DNA of 58,506 nt from Bacteroidales bacterium (lineage in GTDB: Bacteria > Bacteroidota > Bacteroidia > Bacteroidales > Bacteroidaceae): assembly GCA_015060905.1 (NCBI GenBank), contig SUXQ01000016.1, forward strand, positions 1 to 58,506. The letters run 5' to 3'. The position numbers and the translations under genes are program-made. This document shows, piece after piece, positions 1 through 8,492 of this stretch (position 1 is the stretch's first letter; the number at the start of each line of letters is the position of its first letter). The notes beneath the pieces are model-generated. The model had not been told where the DNA came from. It saw only the letters and a program-made list of their open reading frames with translations, and searched no databases.

Positions 1-25
1 TTGAAGTAAGTTTCATATTTCTTGC

Positions 26-129
26 TCGTTTGCACTATCTTTGCAATGTAAATAATTGCGAAGATAGGCTGCACTCACTTTGTAACTTGCAAACAAGTTT
101 GCGTTACGTTCGTTTGCACTATCTTTGCA
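26..129 (+). promoter_or_regulatory. Tandem promoter-like repeats upstream of ispE
   Basis: A 20-bp sequence containing TTTGCAC and TATCTTTG occurs twice, at 26-45 and 110-129, exactly 84 bp apart. TATCTTTG matches the Bacteroidota -7 element TAnnTTTG. For the second copy (-7 at 120-127) a TTTG at 98-101 gives an 18-bp spacer, close to the usual 19. Initiation there would leave only a ~10-nt leader before the ispE ATG. The first copy may be a second promoter or only a duplicated segment. Confidence 0.6.
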
Positions 130-142
130 CCAAATATAATAA

Positions 143-979
143 ATGATGATAACATTCCCTAATGCAAAAATAAACCTCGGGCTTAATATTGTGGAAAAAC
201 GTCCCGACGGCTATCACAATTTAGAAACTATTTTTTACCCTATCGCTCTGCAAGATATTCTTGAGGTTACTCCACGAAAGGGTGATGCAGCAGAGAAGTA
301 CACACTTACAATGTACGATGCACCATTCGATGGCAACATCGACGACAACCTTGTAATTAAAGCATATAATGCTCTTGCTGCTGACTACACTTTGTCCCCT
401 CTCGATTTTTTTCTATACAAAAAAATTCCAACAGGTGCAGGCCTTGGAGGAGGCTCGGCAGATGCTGCATTTGCTCTTAAAATGATAAACGACATTGCCG
501 CATTATCGCTGGGTGACGAAGAACTTGAAAAATACGCTGCCCGCATAGGGGCCGACTGTGCATTCTTTGTGCGCAACAAGCCTGCCTTTGCCACAGGTAT
601 CGGTAACATACTGTCGCCTGCCGAAATTTCCCTTGCAGGTTACACGCTTGTGCTTGTGAAGCCACAGATACATATCTCCACGAAAGACGCCTATGCACAA
701 GTAACCCCCATGCAGCCGCCATTATCTATAAAGGAAATAGTGAAACGCCCCATTGCCGAGTGGCGCACGATGCTTGTGAACGACTTTGAAAAAAGCGTGT
801 TTGCAAAATACCCCGAACTACAAGCTATAAAAGAGAAACTTTATGAGATTGGCGCGGAATACGCATCAATGTCCGGTTCGGGGTCGGCATTTTTTGGAAT
901 ATTCAAGGAAGCACCCGAAGAGACAATAATTCAAGAACTTTTTGCCGGTTGTTTTTGTCGTGTAATAGAATTGCAATAA
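143..979 (+). CDS. ispE: 4-diphosphocytidyl-2-C-methyl-D-erythritol kinase
   Basis: GHMP-superfamily kinase of the non-mevalonate (MEP) isoprenoid pathway; it phosphorylates CDP-methylerythritol at the 2-OH in the cytoplasm. The 278 residues match the usual length. The N-terminus holds the conserved [11 protein letters not shown] segment with Lys9. The Gly/Ser-rich ATP loop [14 protein letters not shown] lies near residues 96-109. IGADCAFF contains Asp138, the likely catalytic partner of Lys9, and the C-terminus has the third GHMP motif ([10 protein letters not shown]). Two adjacent ATGs (143 and 146) are possible starts. It is transcribed alone from the promoter just upstream. The assignment is secure from motifs. 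Confidence 0.95.
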   Translation: MMITFPNAKINLGLNIVEKRPDGYHNLETIFYPIALQDILEVTPRKGDAAEKYTLTMYDAPFDGNIDDNLVIKAYNALAADYTLSPLDFFLYKKIPTGAGLGGGSADAAFALKMINDIAALSLGDEELEKYAARIGADCAFFVRNKPAFATGIGNILSPAEISLAGYTLVLVKPQIHISTKDAYAQVTPMQPPLSIKEIVKRPIAEWRTMLVNDFEKSVFAKYPELQAIKEKLYEIGAEYASMSGSGSAFFGIFKEAPEETIIQELFAGCFCRVIELQ

Positions 980-1071
980 AAAACGATTGCCCCTTGATTC
1001 ACATCACGAGGCAACCAAACACAAACACAAAATAAAACACGACAAAACTACTATGCAATTCTTTAGTCTGT

Positions 1072-1092
1072 GCCACGTACTTTAGTCGTGGC
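1072..1092. other. Short hairpin in the ispE-to-hydrolase intergenic region
   Basis: The 244-bp gap 980-1223 holds no convincing gene. GCCACG at 1072-1077 pairs with CGTGGC at 1087-1092 around a 9-nt loop. There is no T-run, so it is not a standard intrinsic terminator. It may be a weak 3'-end structure of ispE or part of the leader of the next gene. Confidence 0.3.
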
Positions 1093-1223
1093 CGCCACGC
1101 GCAGGTATTCGCATATCCGCGATAGGCCTCAGGACTTTTTGCACTATATAAACATTTGAAAAGAAAAAAATGTTCGTGGCACGATGCAAACAAATGTTAA
1201 TAATTGATTAATGAGTTTATATT

Positions 1224-3461
1224 ATGAAACTGAAGTTGCTGCTATTCTATATTGCGATTATTTTTACATGTTTGGTGCGTGCAAACGAGCCTGAAAAAAT
1301 AACGCTTTCCGATTGGAGAAAAATTGAAGATAAAATTGAAAAATTGCCTCTTATCGAATATCCGTCAATGGCGCGCAGCAATGTAGATTGGCTTATAAAT
1401 GCCGAAGCATACAAGGCCAACATTGGAGCCGGAAAAGATAATAAGAGCGTGATAATTTCCAACGGACTTGTTGCGAGGGTTTTTAGAGTGTTTCCCAATC
1501 TTGCGACAATAGATATTGTCAATCAGATGACAAGTGAAAGTATGTTGCGTGCGGTAAGTAGCGAAGGTGAACTTGTTATTGACGGAACATGCTGGAATTT
1601 GGGTGGACTTGCCGGACAGCCCGAACGTGGTTATTTGAATCTCGATTGGTTGGAAAAAATGGAGCCTCTTCCCAATTCATTCTTTGTCGAGGATTTTGAA
1701 ATTGCAGATACTGTGCGCACTCTTGAATGGTCGCGCAAAAGATGGGCACTCAATAAAGAGAATCCAACAGGAAAAACACTTGTCTTTACACTAAGAGGCG
1801 TTGGCAATGTACGAGACATCATAGTGAAACTTTATTATGAAATTTATGACCATCTACCGGTTATATGCAAATATATGAGGGTATTCAATCAGGGTGTGCG
1901 TCCAATGAAACTTTCTTCCTTTAAATTGGAGTATCTTCACTTTGCCGAGCCGGAATCGCCTGTGGGGGGCGACCCTGCAACATTCCTTCTTCCCAATATT
2001 CACATAGAGAGCGATTATCATGTTGGAGGAAATTTTACAGAGAAAGAGACTGATTGCGTGGAACATTGGGTGACAGACAAAAAATATACTTCGCAGACAA
2101 ACTACAAACTTGAGACTCCGTGTGTGTTGGATGTGAGCATTGAGAGAGGGCCCGATGCAGAAATAACTGAGGCGACTCCCTTTGAGTCGTACAGAGTATA
2201 CGAAATGCCATTCGATACACGCGAACGTGAGCGATGCGGACTCTTCAAGCGTCGTTTCTATTACACTGTGGCTCCTTGGACGACGCAGAATCCAATATTT
2301 ATGCATCTTACATCCACTGACCCGACGGTTGTACGTCGTGCTGTCGATCAGTGTGTCGAGTGTGGCTACGAAATGATAATCCTCAGTTTCGGGTCGGGGT
2401 TGAGGATGGAGGATATTTCCGAAGCAAATATTGCAAAATACAAGGCGTTGGTCGAGTATGCAAACTCCCGAGGAATAGAAATGGGTTGTTACTCTCTTCT
2501 TGCGAGCCGATGGATAAGTGACGAAGTTGATGTGATTAATCCCGAAACGGGCAAGCGCGGGGGCATGAGGTTCGGAAGTTCGCCTTGCCTATGCAGCGAG
2601 TGGGGTTATGAATATTTTGACAAGATAGAAACTTTTCTCGAAAAAACAGGAATGAGTTGTTTCGAGCATGATGGCTCGTACCCCGGTGATGTTTGCGCAT
2701 CCACTTCTCACGCTTACCACAAAGGCCTTGCCGACTCGCAGTGGAAGCAGTTCTATAAAATAGCAGGATTATACAATCGGTTGCTTAAGAAAGGAGTATA
2801 TATGAATGTTCCCGACTTCTACCTGCTTAACGGCTCTACAAAGGTGGGAATAGGCTATCGCGAGGTTAATTGGTCGCTGCCACGCGACAGGCAACTTATA
2901 CATACTCGTCAAATTAATTACAACTGCACATGGGAACGCCTCCCATCGTCGCTATGGAGCTTTGTTCCGCTTGTGCAATATCATGGTGGTGGCGCCGATG
3001 CTATTCTTGAACCGCTCAGTGAGCATCTTTACGAATATAAGACTTTAATGTTTCAGAACTACGGAGCCGGCATACAAGCCTGCTATCGTGGACCGCGTTT
3101 GTACGATACAGAAGAGACCAAACAAACTGTTATTGAAATTATAGATTGGTACAAAAAATATCGTAACATTTTAAATAGTGACATTATCCATTTGCGTAAA
3201 CCCGATGCAAAGGATTGGGACGGAATAATGCACGTAAACACTTCGCTTAAAGAGAAAGCATTGGCAATGTTCTTTAATCCTACCGATAAAGATATTGTAC
3301 GTACAATAGAATTACCGTTGTACTATACGGGTATCGAAAATATTGCTCATATAAGGGAGCGCGAGGGACGTAGTAAAAAATATAAGTTAGACAGAGATTA
3401 TTGTGTCTCCCTTGAAATTACTATCCCTGCAAAAGGATATACTTGGTATGTTGTTGAGTAA
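1224..3461 (+). CDS. Secreted GH36/clan-D-like glycoside hydrolase
   Basis: The 745-residue protein begins with a signal peptide (residues ~1-20). The N-terminal ~350 residues look like the beta-supersandwich of GH36-type enzymes (NGLVARVFRVFPN, then GGLAGQPERGYL). A TIM-barrel-like region follows at ~370-640, with acidic clusters FEHDGSYPGD and NVPDFYLLNGSTK as candidate catalytic segments, then a small C-terminal beta domain. This layout resembles alpha-galactosidase-like secreted enzymes of Bacteroidota and Planctomycetes, acting in the periplasm or outside the cell on alpha-linked glycans. The exact family and substrate cannot be fixed by eye. It is monocistronic and convergent with the LRR gene, sharing a terminator with it. 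Confidence 0.6.
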   Translation: MKLKLLLFYIAIIFTCLVRANEPEKITLSDWRKIEDKIEKLPLIEYPSMARSNVDWLINAEAYKANIGAGKDNKSVIISNGLVARVFRVFPNLATIDIVNQMTSESMLRAVSSEGELVIDGTCWNLGGLAGQPERGYLNLDWLEKMEPLPNSFFVEDFEIADTVRTLEWSRKRWALNKENPTGKTLVFTLRGVGNVRDIIVKLYYEIYDHLPVICKYMRVFNQGVRPMKLSSFKLEYLHFAEPESPVGGDPATFLLPNIHIESDYHVGGNFTEKETDCVEHWVTDKKYTSQTNYKLETPCVLDVSIERGPDAEITEATPFESYRVYEMPFDTRERERCGLFKRRFYYTVAPWTTQNPIFMHLTSTDPTVVRRAVDQCVECGYEMIILSFGSGLRMEDISEANIAKYKALVEYANSRGIEMGCYSLLASRWISDEVDVINPETGKRGGMRFGSSPCLCSEWGYEYFDKIETFLEKTGMSCFEHDGSYPGDVCASTSHAYHKGLADSQWKQFYKIAGLYNRLLKKGVYMNVPDFYLLNGSTKVGIGYREVNWSLPRDRQLIHTRQINYNCTWERLPSSLWSFVPLVQYHGGGADAILEPLSEHLYEYKTLMFQNYGAGIQACYRGPRLYDTEETKQTVIEIIDWYKKYRNILNSDIIHLRKPDAKDWDGIMHVNTSLKEKALAMFFNPTDKDIVRTIELPLYYTGIENIAHIREREGRSKKYKLDRDYCVSLEITIPAKGYTWYVVE

Positions 3462-3470
3462 GCATAAACA

Positions 3471-3502
3471 AACGAGCAGAAACCGATGGGTTTCTGCTCG
3501 TT
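3471..3502. terminator. Bidirectional terminator between hydrolase and LRR gene
   Basis: A perfect 14-bp stem (3471-3484 with 3489-3502) closes a GATG loop. It sits 10 bp past the plus-strand stop and 10 bp past the stop of the minus-strand LRR gene, so it can serve both convergent genes. Confidence 0.85.
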
Positions 3503-3512
3503 AGAATAATAT

Positions 3513-6500
3513 TTATTTCTTACGACCCACTAAAACCTTTTGCAAGCAATCCTTTACCCGTACTATATATATACCATCGGGCAATTGGTTCATATCTAAT
3601 TCTAAATTAGTACCACATGTAGCTTGCTTGTCGATGCAGATTCCTTTAGCATCGTACAAATAAACAACATCCCCCGGCTCTAAGCCTTTTACCACAATAA
3701 GCTGCATTATGGCATTATAAGATACATTTATAATCTCCTTATTTACACCCTCTATTGATGTTCCTCCTTGAGCAGTAGTTGTAAAGCTACCTGTAGATTG
3801 CGAAATTATTATTCCCTCTTTTGTCTGACCTTTAAGACTATAATAATATTCAGTGCTAGACGATAACCCTTCTATCAAGTAGCCAACTTGACTATAATCA
3901 GATGTTCGCGTAAGATTGCCATTAGCATCAAATTGATGTGTACTAACAACGGTTGTCATTTCTTTATCTGAGTATATGGTAAGTGTATACAATTCTGCGC
4001 CTTCATCAATATCCCAAGTAAAATACACTTTGTCCGATTCCGGTAAAACCGATACATTATTCTCGTTTATGACAGGCTCGAACACCGCAAGTAGTGTGCG
4101 ATTAGTATCAATAGGGAATTCATATTTGGGTGCATTGCATACAACTTCTCCATTCTCAATCCATGCAACAAATTTGTAACCGCTATTAGCAATTGCAGTC
4201 AATGACGCTGTTGAATTGGGAGCATATTCCGTATTTCCTATAACTATTCCTGCATTCTGTATATTATGTGTGATGTAAACTTTCATTGGTTGCTCTTCTT
4301 GGATTTGATAAAAATCTTTCCATCCTGTACATTGCTTATACAATTCATATGAATTATATGGTATATGAAGAATGCATGTAATAGTGCGTACCCCGATGAA
4401 CGTATTTTCAAGGCATGCAGCCGGTGCTGCTCCTCTGCAATAGATATGCTCAAGGCCGGCACAACCGTAAAGTGCTTTTTCACTCAGCATATATAACGAT
4501 GAAGGGAGTGAAATTTCTTTTAGCATTGACATCCCATGTAAAGCTCCATAATTCAGACTTGTACAACCCTCTGTTATTGTCAGTTTCTCTAAATGGGCAG
4601 GAACATAAGCCATTAAATATTTCTCATCATTATATTGTTGTGCTATTTGACGCATATTTTCATTGTATGTATTATTGAACAGTGCAGCAAATACCCCATT
4701 ATTTTGAGTAGCAGTATTTATATTTCCACATCCGATGAAAGAAATTGTAAGATCTGTCAGATTTGCCAACCCGGCTAATGCTCCTTTTTGTATTTCTTCT
4801 GCACCACCTATATCTAACTTCTTCAATGCCGTAAAATTGCTGAATGTACCAACAATCTTGGAATTTGGAATTAACAACGTATCTATATTTGAGGCTATAT
4901 CATTAAATATGTTAATGTAGTCCCCCATAAAAGTAACTTTATGTATATTTTTACAGCCATTGAAAGCATTTTGCTCTATAGTCTTAACACTGCTTGGGAT
5001 AACCAATGCTTTCAGACCGGCACAATTCTCAAAAGCATATGCGCCGATTGAAACTACACTTTCGGGAATATTAATATTTTTTAGTTCTTGAGAACTGTAT
5101 TTGCATCTGAAGGCTCCTTTGTGAATAGCAGTCACAGTATTAGGTATCTCTGTTCTTTTGCATCCTAACATCAATGTATTGTCCCACTTGCTGATAAGCG
5201 CATTGCAATCTTGACGTGAATCGTAATATAAATTATTTTCACTCACGATTATTGAATCGATGCCGGCAGAGCATCCATAAAATGCATCTTCGCCAATAGT
5301 AGTACATGATGAGGGGATACGTATAACTGCATTTCTTAAAGGATTATCGGCAAATGCACACTTACCGATGCGTTGTATGTTTTTAGATAAATTAACTGAA
5401 TGTAAGTATATATTTTGGAACATGTAATCATTTATACTGGTAACGCTATCACCCATCACCAAATTCTTTTCATACTGAATTCGTGAATAAAACGGACTAT
5501 AATTATTATTGTATGACATGTTGTAGTTTAGGTCACGTCCAATATAAATATAGTTTAGCTTACAATCATAAAACGGTGCGCGTTCATAGGGGTAGATCTG
5601 ACCACTACTGCGTTTACCAATATTAAGAGGAGCATTGCTATCTTTAATAATTAGAGAACACAAAGAGCAATTATAAAATGTATTATCACCCACACTATGC
5701 ACACTGCTCGGAATAGTAACAGAATTCAACTCATTACAACCGGAGAATGCTCCGTTTATTTCCACGACCCGATATGTCGTTCCATAAAATTCAATAGAAT
5801 CAGGAACTACAACATCGCCCTTATATACTCCTCCGCTAATTAAATTTACAGTATTGCTTGAAGATAGTTGGAAACAAAAATTTCCAATGTATATTTTTGA
5901 GCCAATATGAATACTGTCTCCTATGGGGAATATATTCTTAAATTTTCCCCACTGTTTGTCCAATTTATAGGCATCTACGCTCTCTTGCGGTACAAAGATT
6001 GGAATATTATTATTTACAAAGGAAAATGCTCCATATTTTGTTTCCGGTACCTTAACAGCCTTACATACAATTGAGTTCAATTTACAATCCCGAATAGCAT
6101 ATGAGCCAATATTATTTACTGTCGAAGGGATTGTTATGCTTTTCAAGCCATCACAAGCATAGAATGCTTCCTCTCCTATACCGCTAATACCTTCGGGTAT
6201 GTTAGTGCCATTGCATGCTACTATCAATGTGTTTGTAGCCGTTTCAATAATCGCATTGCAATTTTCTCTTGAATCATATATTTTATTTCCCTCATCAACA
6301 ATGATGGAAGTTAGTGCATTGCAACGACCGAATGGATTGGGTTCAAGTTTCTCTACACTTGCAGGAATAGTGATGGCGTTTAGGCTACTGCAACCATAGA
6401 ACGATGAATTACCGATATTTTTTACACCTTCAGAGATTGTGACTTTAGCAAGGTTGTTGCAACCATAAAAAGCATATGGAGCAATTGAATTTACATTCTT

Positions 6501-7010
6501 GTGAATATAAATTTCCTTTATTGCCGAACAATTCATAAAGGCACTGCGACCAATTGATGTTACAGTGTTGGGGATTACAGTATTATTGCAGCCGAAAAGC
6601 AAAGTGTTTGTTGCTGTTTCAATGACTGCATTGCAATTGTCACGTGAGTCATAATAAGGGTTGTCGTCATCTACGATTATTTGTCGAAGCCCGGTGTTGA
6701 AATGCATATAAATATTTCCGTAAATTGTCGTAACGCTTTTAGGAATACGAATAGATGTTATCAATGAAGTCTTTTGCAACATCCCCTCTTGTAGTGCCGT
6801 TACCTTATAATCCTTGTCATTGTAAGTAACTGTTTCTGGAATAATCAAGTCCCCACTGTATGTGTCATCAACGTACCTCACACAAACACCTGTAGAGTCT
6901 AAAGAATAATAATGTATACCATTCACATCGAAACGTATATCCTCTGCGCTAACAAGGGCACTATAAAGGAGTGCCATAATGGTAATTCCTATCAATTTAA
7001 ATTTTCTCAT
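3513..7010 (-). CDS. BspA-like leucine-rich repeat surface protein with sorting tail
   Basis: Large (1165 aa) secreted protein. A signal peptide occupies residues ~1-22. About 850 residues of LRR_5/BspA repeats follow, of the pattern 'IP..V..IG..AF..C..L..I.IP'. Near residue 900 comes a divergent InlB-type repeat (TASLTAIANSGYKFVAW), then a fibronectin-III-like domain ending in GSFTTT. The final ~80 residues (LYDAKGICIDKQ ... DGIYIVRV) look like a type IX secretion C-terminal domain, which predicts export across the outer membrane and surface anchoring. BspA-type proteins of oral and gut Bacteroidales bind host matrix proteins or other bacteria; the ligand here is unknown. It has its own promoter and is the only gene of its unit. 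Confidence 0.85.
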   Translation of the reverse strand: MRKFKLIGITIMALLYSALVSAEDIRFDVNGIHYYSLDSTGVCVRYVDDTYSGDLIIPETVTYNDKDYKVTALQEGMLQKTSLITSIRIPKSVTTIYGNIYMHFNTGLRQIIVDDDNPYYDSRDNCNAVIETATNTLLFGCNNTVIPNTVTSIGRSAFMNCSAIKEIYIHKNVNSIAPYAFYGCNNLAKVTISEGVKNIGNSSFYGCSSLNAITIPASVEKLEPNPFGRCNALTSIIVDEGNKIYDSRENCNAIIETATNTLIVACNGTNIPEGISGIGEEAFYACDGLKSITIPSTVNNIGSYAIRDCKLNSIVCKAVKVPETKYGAFSFVNNNIPIFVPQESVDAYKLDKQWGKFKNIFPIGDSIHIGSKIYIGNFCFQLSSSNTVNLISGGVYKGDVVVPDSIEFYGTTYRVVEINGAFSGCNELNSVTIPSSVHSVGDNTFYNCSLCSLIIKDSNAPLNIGKRSSGQIYPYERAPFYDCKLNYIYIGRDLNYNMSYNNNYSPFYSRIQYEKNLVMGDSVTSINDYMFQNIYLHSVNLSKNIQRIGKCAFADNPLRNAVIRIPSSCTTIGEDAFYGCSAGIDSIIVSENNLYYDSRQDCNALISKWDNTLMLGCKRTEIPNTVTAIHKGAFRCKYSSQELKNINIPESVVSIGAYAFENCAGLKALVIPSSVKTIEQNAFNGCKNIHKVTFMGDYINIFNDIASNIDTLLIPNSKIVGTFSNFTALKKLDIGGAEEIQKGALAGLANLTDLTISFIGCGNINTATQNNGVFAALFNNTYNENMRQIAQQYNDEKYLMAYVPAHLEKLTITEGCTSLNYGALHGMSMLKEISLPSSLYMLSEKALYGCAGLEHIYCRGAAPAACLENTFIGVRTITCILHIPYNSYELYKQCTGWKDFYQIQEEQPMKVYITHNIQNAGIVIGNTEYAPNSTASLTAIANSGYKFVAWIENGEVVCNAPKYEFPIDTNRTLLAVFEPVINENNVSVLPESDKVYFTWDIDEGAELYTLTIYSDKEMTTVVSTHQFDANGNLTRTSDYSQVGYLIEGLSSSTEYYYSLKGQTKEGIIISQSTGSFTTTAQGGTSIEGVNKEIINVSYNAIMQLIVVKGLEPGDVVYLYDAKGICIDKQATCGTNLELDMNQLPDGIYIVRVKDCLQKVLVGRKK
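5155..6680 (-). repeat. Three-copy 45-residue module inside the LRR protein
   Basis: Beyond the ordinary LRR period, three longer segments recur, encoded near 6545-6680, 6190-6320 and 5155-5250. Each reads Asp/Ser-x-x-Asn-x-x-YDSR-x-x-CNA-hydrophobic-I/L, then NTL and a Gly/Ala-Cys pair, then IP-T/G-x-hydrophobic and IG/IH-x-x-AF. They are spaced through the LRR array rather than adjacent, which suggests duplication of blocks of several repeats. Confidence 0.7.
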
Positions 7011-7052
7011 AATTGTTTGTTTTATGCATTCTTATGATTTTGTAAATGTTTG

Positions 7053-7081
7053 CAAATATAAAGATATATTTAGATTATCAA
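7053..7081 (-). promoter_or_regulatory. Promoter of the LRR gene
   Basis: On the minus strand TATATTTG (complement of 7053-7060) matches the Bacteroidota -7 consensus. A TTGA lies about 17 bp further upstream. The leader to the ATG at 7010 is ~36 nt. Confidence 0.6.
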
Positions 7082-7121
7082 CCATTTATATACATGTTTT
7101 TTTATGTGTCGAGTTGTTAAA

Positions 7122-7165
7122 GAATTGAACCTCAAAGCTTGAATAAAAGCTTTGAGGTTCAATTC
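7122..7165. other. Perfect 19-bp inverted repeat
   Basis: Arms 7122-7140 and 7147-7165 are exact reverse complements around a 6-nt loop. There is no T-tract on either side. It lies between the galE terminator and the LRR promoter, both on the minus strand, so it could be a second terminator or a protein-binding operator for the LRR gene. Confidence 0.5.
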
Positions 7166-7235
7166 ACATTATTTGGCAGCAGAAAATGATTATTCCACTA
7201 TTTTTTAATAATAGACAATATTTTATAATTTACGA

Positions 7236-7281
7236 ACGAGGGTAGCCTTCAGTCATATATATGCTTCTAGGCCACCCTCGT
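7236..7281 (-). terminator. Terminator of galE
   Basis: A 13-bp stem with one G-U pair (7269-7281 with 7236-7248) and a 20-nt AT-rich loop lies 20 bp past the galE stop. The following minus-strand sequence is AT-rich but lacks a clean U-run. Confidence 0.65.
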
Positions 7282-7300
7282 AAATATCAGAATTCAAATA

Positions 7301-8335
7301 TTACATAATACCATCTTCGCGCAATTTCAACTGCCATTTCCATGCAGATGCAAGCACGTCGCGGATGGGTGTATCGGCACTCCAGCCAAGTACCTTGTTG
7401 GCACGCTCGGGGTTAGCCCACACTTTAACAATGTCACCTGCACGACGACCTACAATCTTGTAAGGAAGCTTAACGCCTGTTGCAGCCTCAAACTCATTGA
7501 TAAGTTCAAGCACTGAAAGACCGCGACCGGTACCGAGGTTGAATACTTCTACCTTTTCGAGCATCTTATTCTCGAGGATGCGGTCGATTGCCTTAACGTG
7601 AGCCTTTGCAAGGTCAACAACATAAATATAGTCGCGGATGCATGAACCGTCGGGAGTATCATAGTCGTCGCCAAAAACGCTCAACTCCTTGCGGATGCCG
7701 ATGGCTGTCTGTGTAAGATAGGGCAAAAGATTCTGAGGAACGCCCAAAGGAAGCTCGCCGATAAAAGCTGTGGGGTGCGCACCGATGGGGTTAAAGTAAC
7801 GCAAAATAACTGAACTGATGGGAGAACCGGAATTTACAGTATCTACAATAATCTCCTCGTTAATCTGCTTGGTGTTACCATAGGGCGACTCGGCCTTTTT
7901 GGTGGGAGCAGCCTCGGTAACAGGAAGAACGTCGGGCTGTCCGTAAACAGTACATGATGAAGAGAAAACTATACCCTCGACATTGTATTTAGGCATAAGC
8001 TCGAGCAGGTTCACGAGCGACACGATGTTGTTGCGATAATATTTCAAAGGTTGCTGTACCGACTCGCCTACAGCCTTGCTTGCAGCAAAGTGGATGATTG
8101 CTTTAATGCCATTGTACTTTGCAAAAGTAGCCTCGAGAGCTGCAAAGTCAGTACAATCAACTTGCTCAAACGCAGGACGAATACCTGTGATTTTCTCGAT
8201 GTTCTCAACAACGTCAGCTTTTGAGTTTGAAAGGTCGTCGATTATAACAACATCATAACCGCTATTCTGCAACTCAACTACGGTGTGCGAACCGATAAAA
8301 CCGGTTCCACCGGTAACCAAAATTCTCTCTTTCAT
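7301..8335 (-). CDS. galE: UDP-glucose 4-epimerase
   Basis: Cytoplasmic short-chain dehydrogenase/reductase-type epimerase that interconverts UDP-glucose and UDP-galactose (Leloir pathway; also supplies UDP-Gal for glycan synthesis). At 344 aa it has the usual length. The NAD-binding loop GGTGFIGS is at residues 9-16, IIDDLSNS follows strand 2, SSSCTVYG holds the catalytic Ser, and the YxxxK pair is Tyr152/Lys156 in PYGNTK. The C-terminal substrate domain includes IRDYIYVVDLAKAH. It is divergent from the Gfo/Idh/MocA gene and transcribed alone. Confidence 0.95.
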   Translation of the reverse strand: MKERILVTGGTGFIGSHTVVELQNSGYDVVIIDDLSNSKADVVENIEKITGIRPAFEQVDCTDFAALEATFAKYNGIKAIIHFAASKAVGESVQQPLKYYRNNIVSLVNLLELMPKYNVEGIVFSSSCTVYGQPDVLPVTEAAPTKKAESPYGNTKQINEEIIVDTVNSGSPISSVILRYFNPIGAHPTAFIGELPLGVPQNLLPYLTQTAIGIRKELSVFGDDYDTPDGSCIRDYIYVVDLAKAHVKAIDRILENKMLEKVEVFNLGTGRGLSVLELINEFEAATGVKLPYKIVGRRAGDIVKVWANPERANKVLGWSADTPIRDVLASAWKWQLKLREDGIM

Positions 8336-8382
8336 AGGTTTATGTTATTTTAGTAATATGTTTGCACTAAATGCATTTGTGG

Positions 8383-8414
8383 CAAAATTAATATAATTAT
8401 AAATAAAAGACAAA
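8383..8414 (-). promoter_or_regulatory. Promoter of galE
   Basis: The minus strand carries TTTG (complement of 8411-8414), a 20-bp spacer and TAATTTTG (complement of 8383-8390), an exact Bacteroidota promoter. The leader is ~45 nt. Confidence 0.75.
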
Positions 8415-8466
8415 AAATATTTGCATATTGTTTAAGAGAAATTCAAACAGAATATAAATATTGCAT

Positions 8467-8474
8467 TATCTTCG
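8467..8474 (+). promoter_or_regulatory. -7 element of the Gfo/Idh/MocA gene
   Basis: TATCTTCG, a near match to TAnnTTTG, lies 19 bp before the ATG. No clear -33 element is seen, so only the -7 part is supported. Confidence 0.45.
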
Positions 8475-8492
8475 CAAAAAAATAGTAATCAC

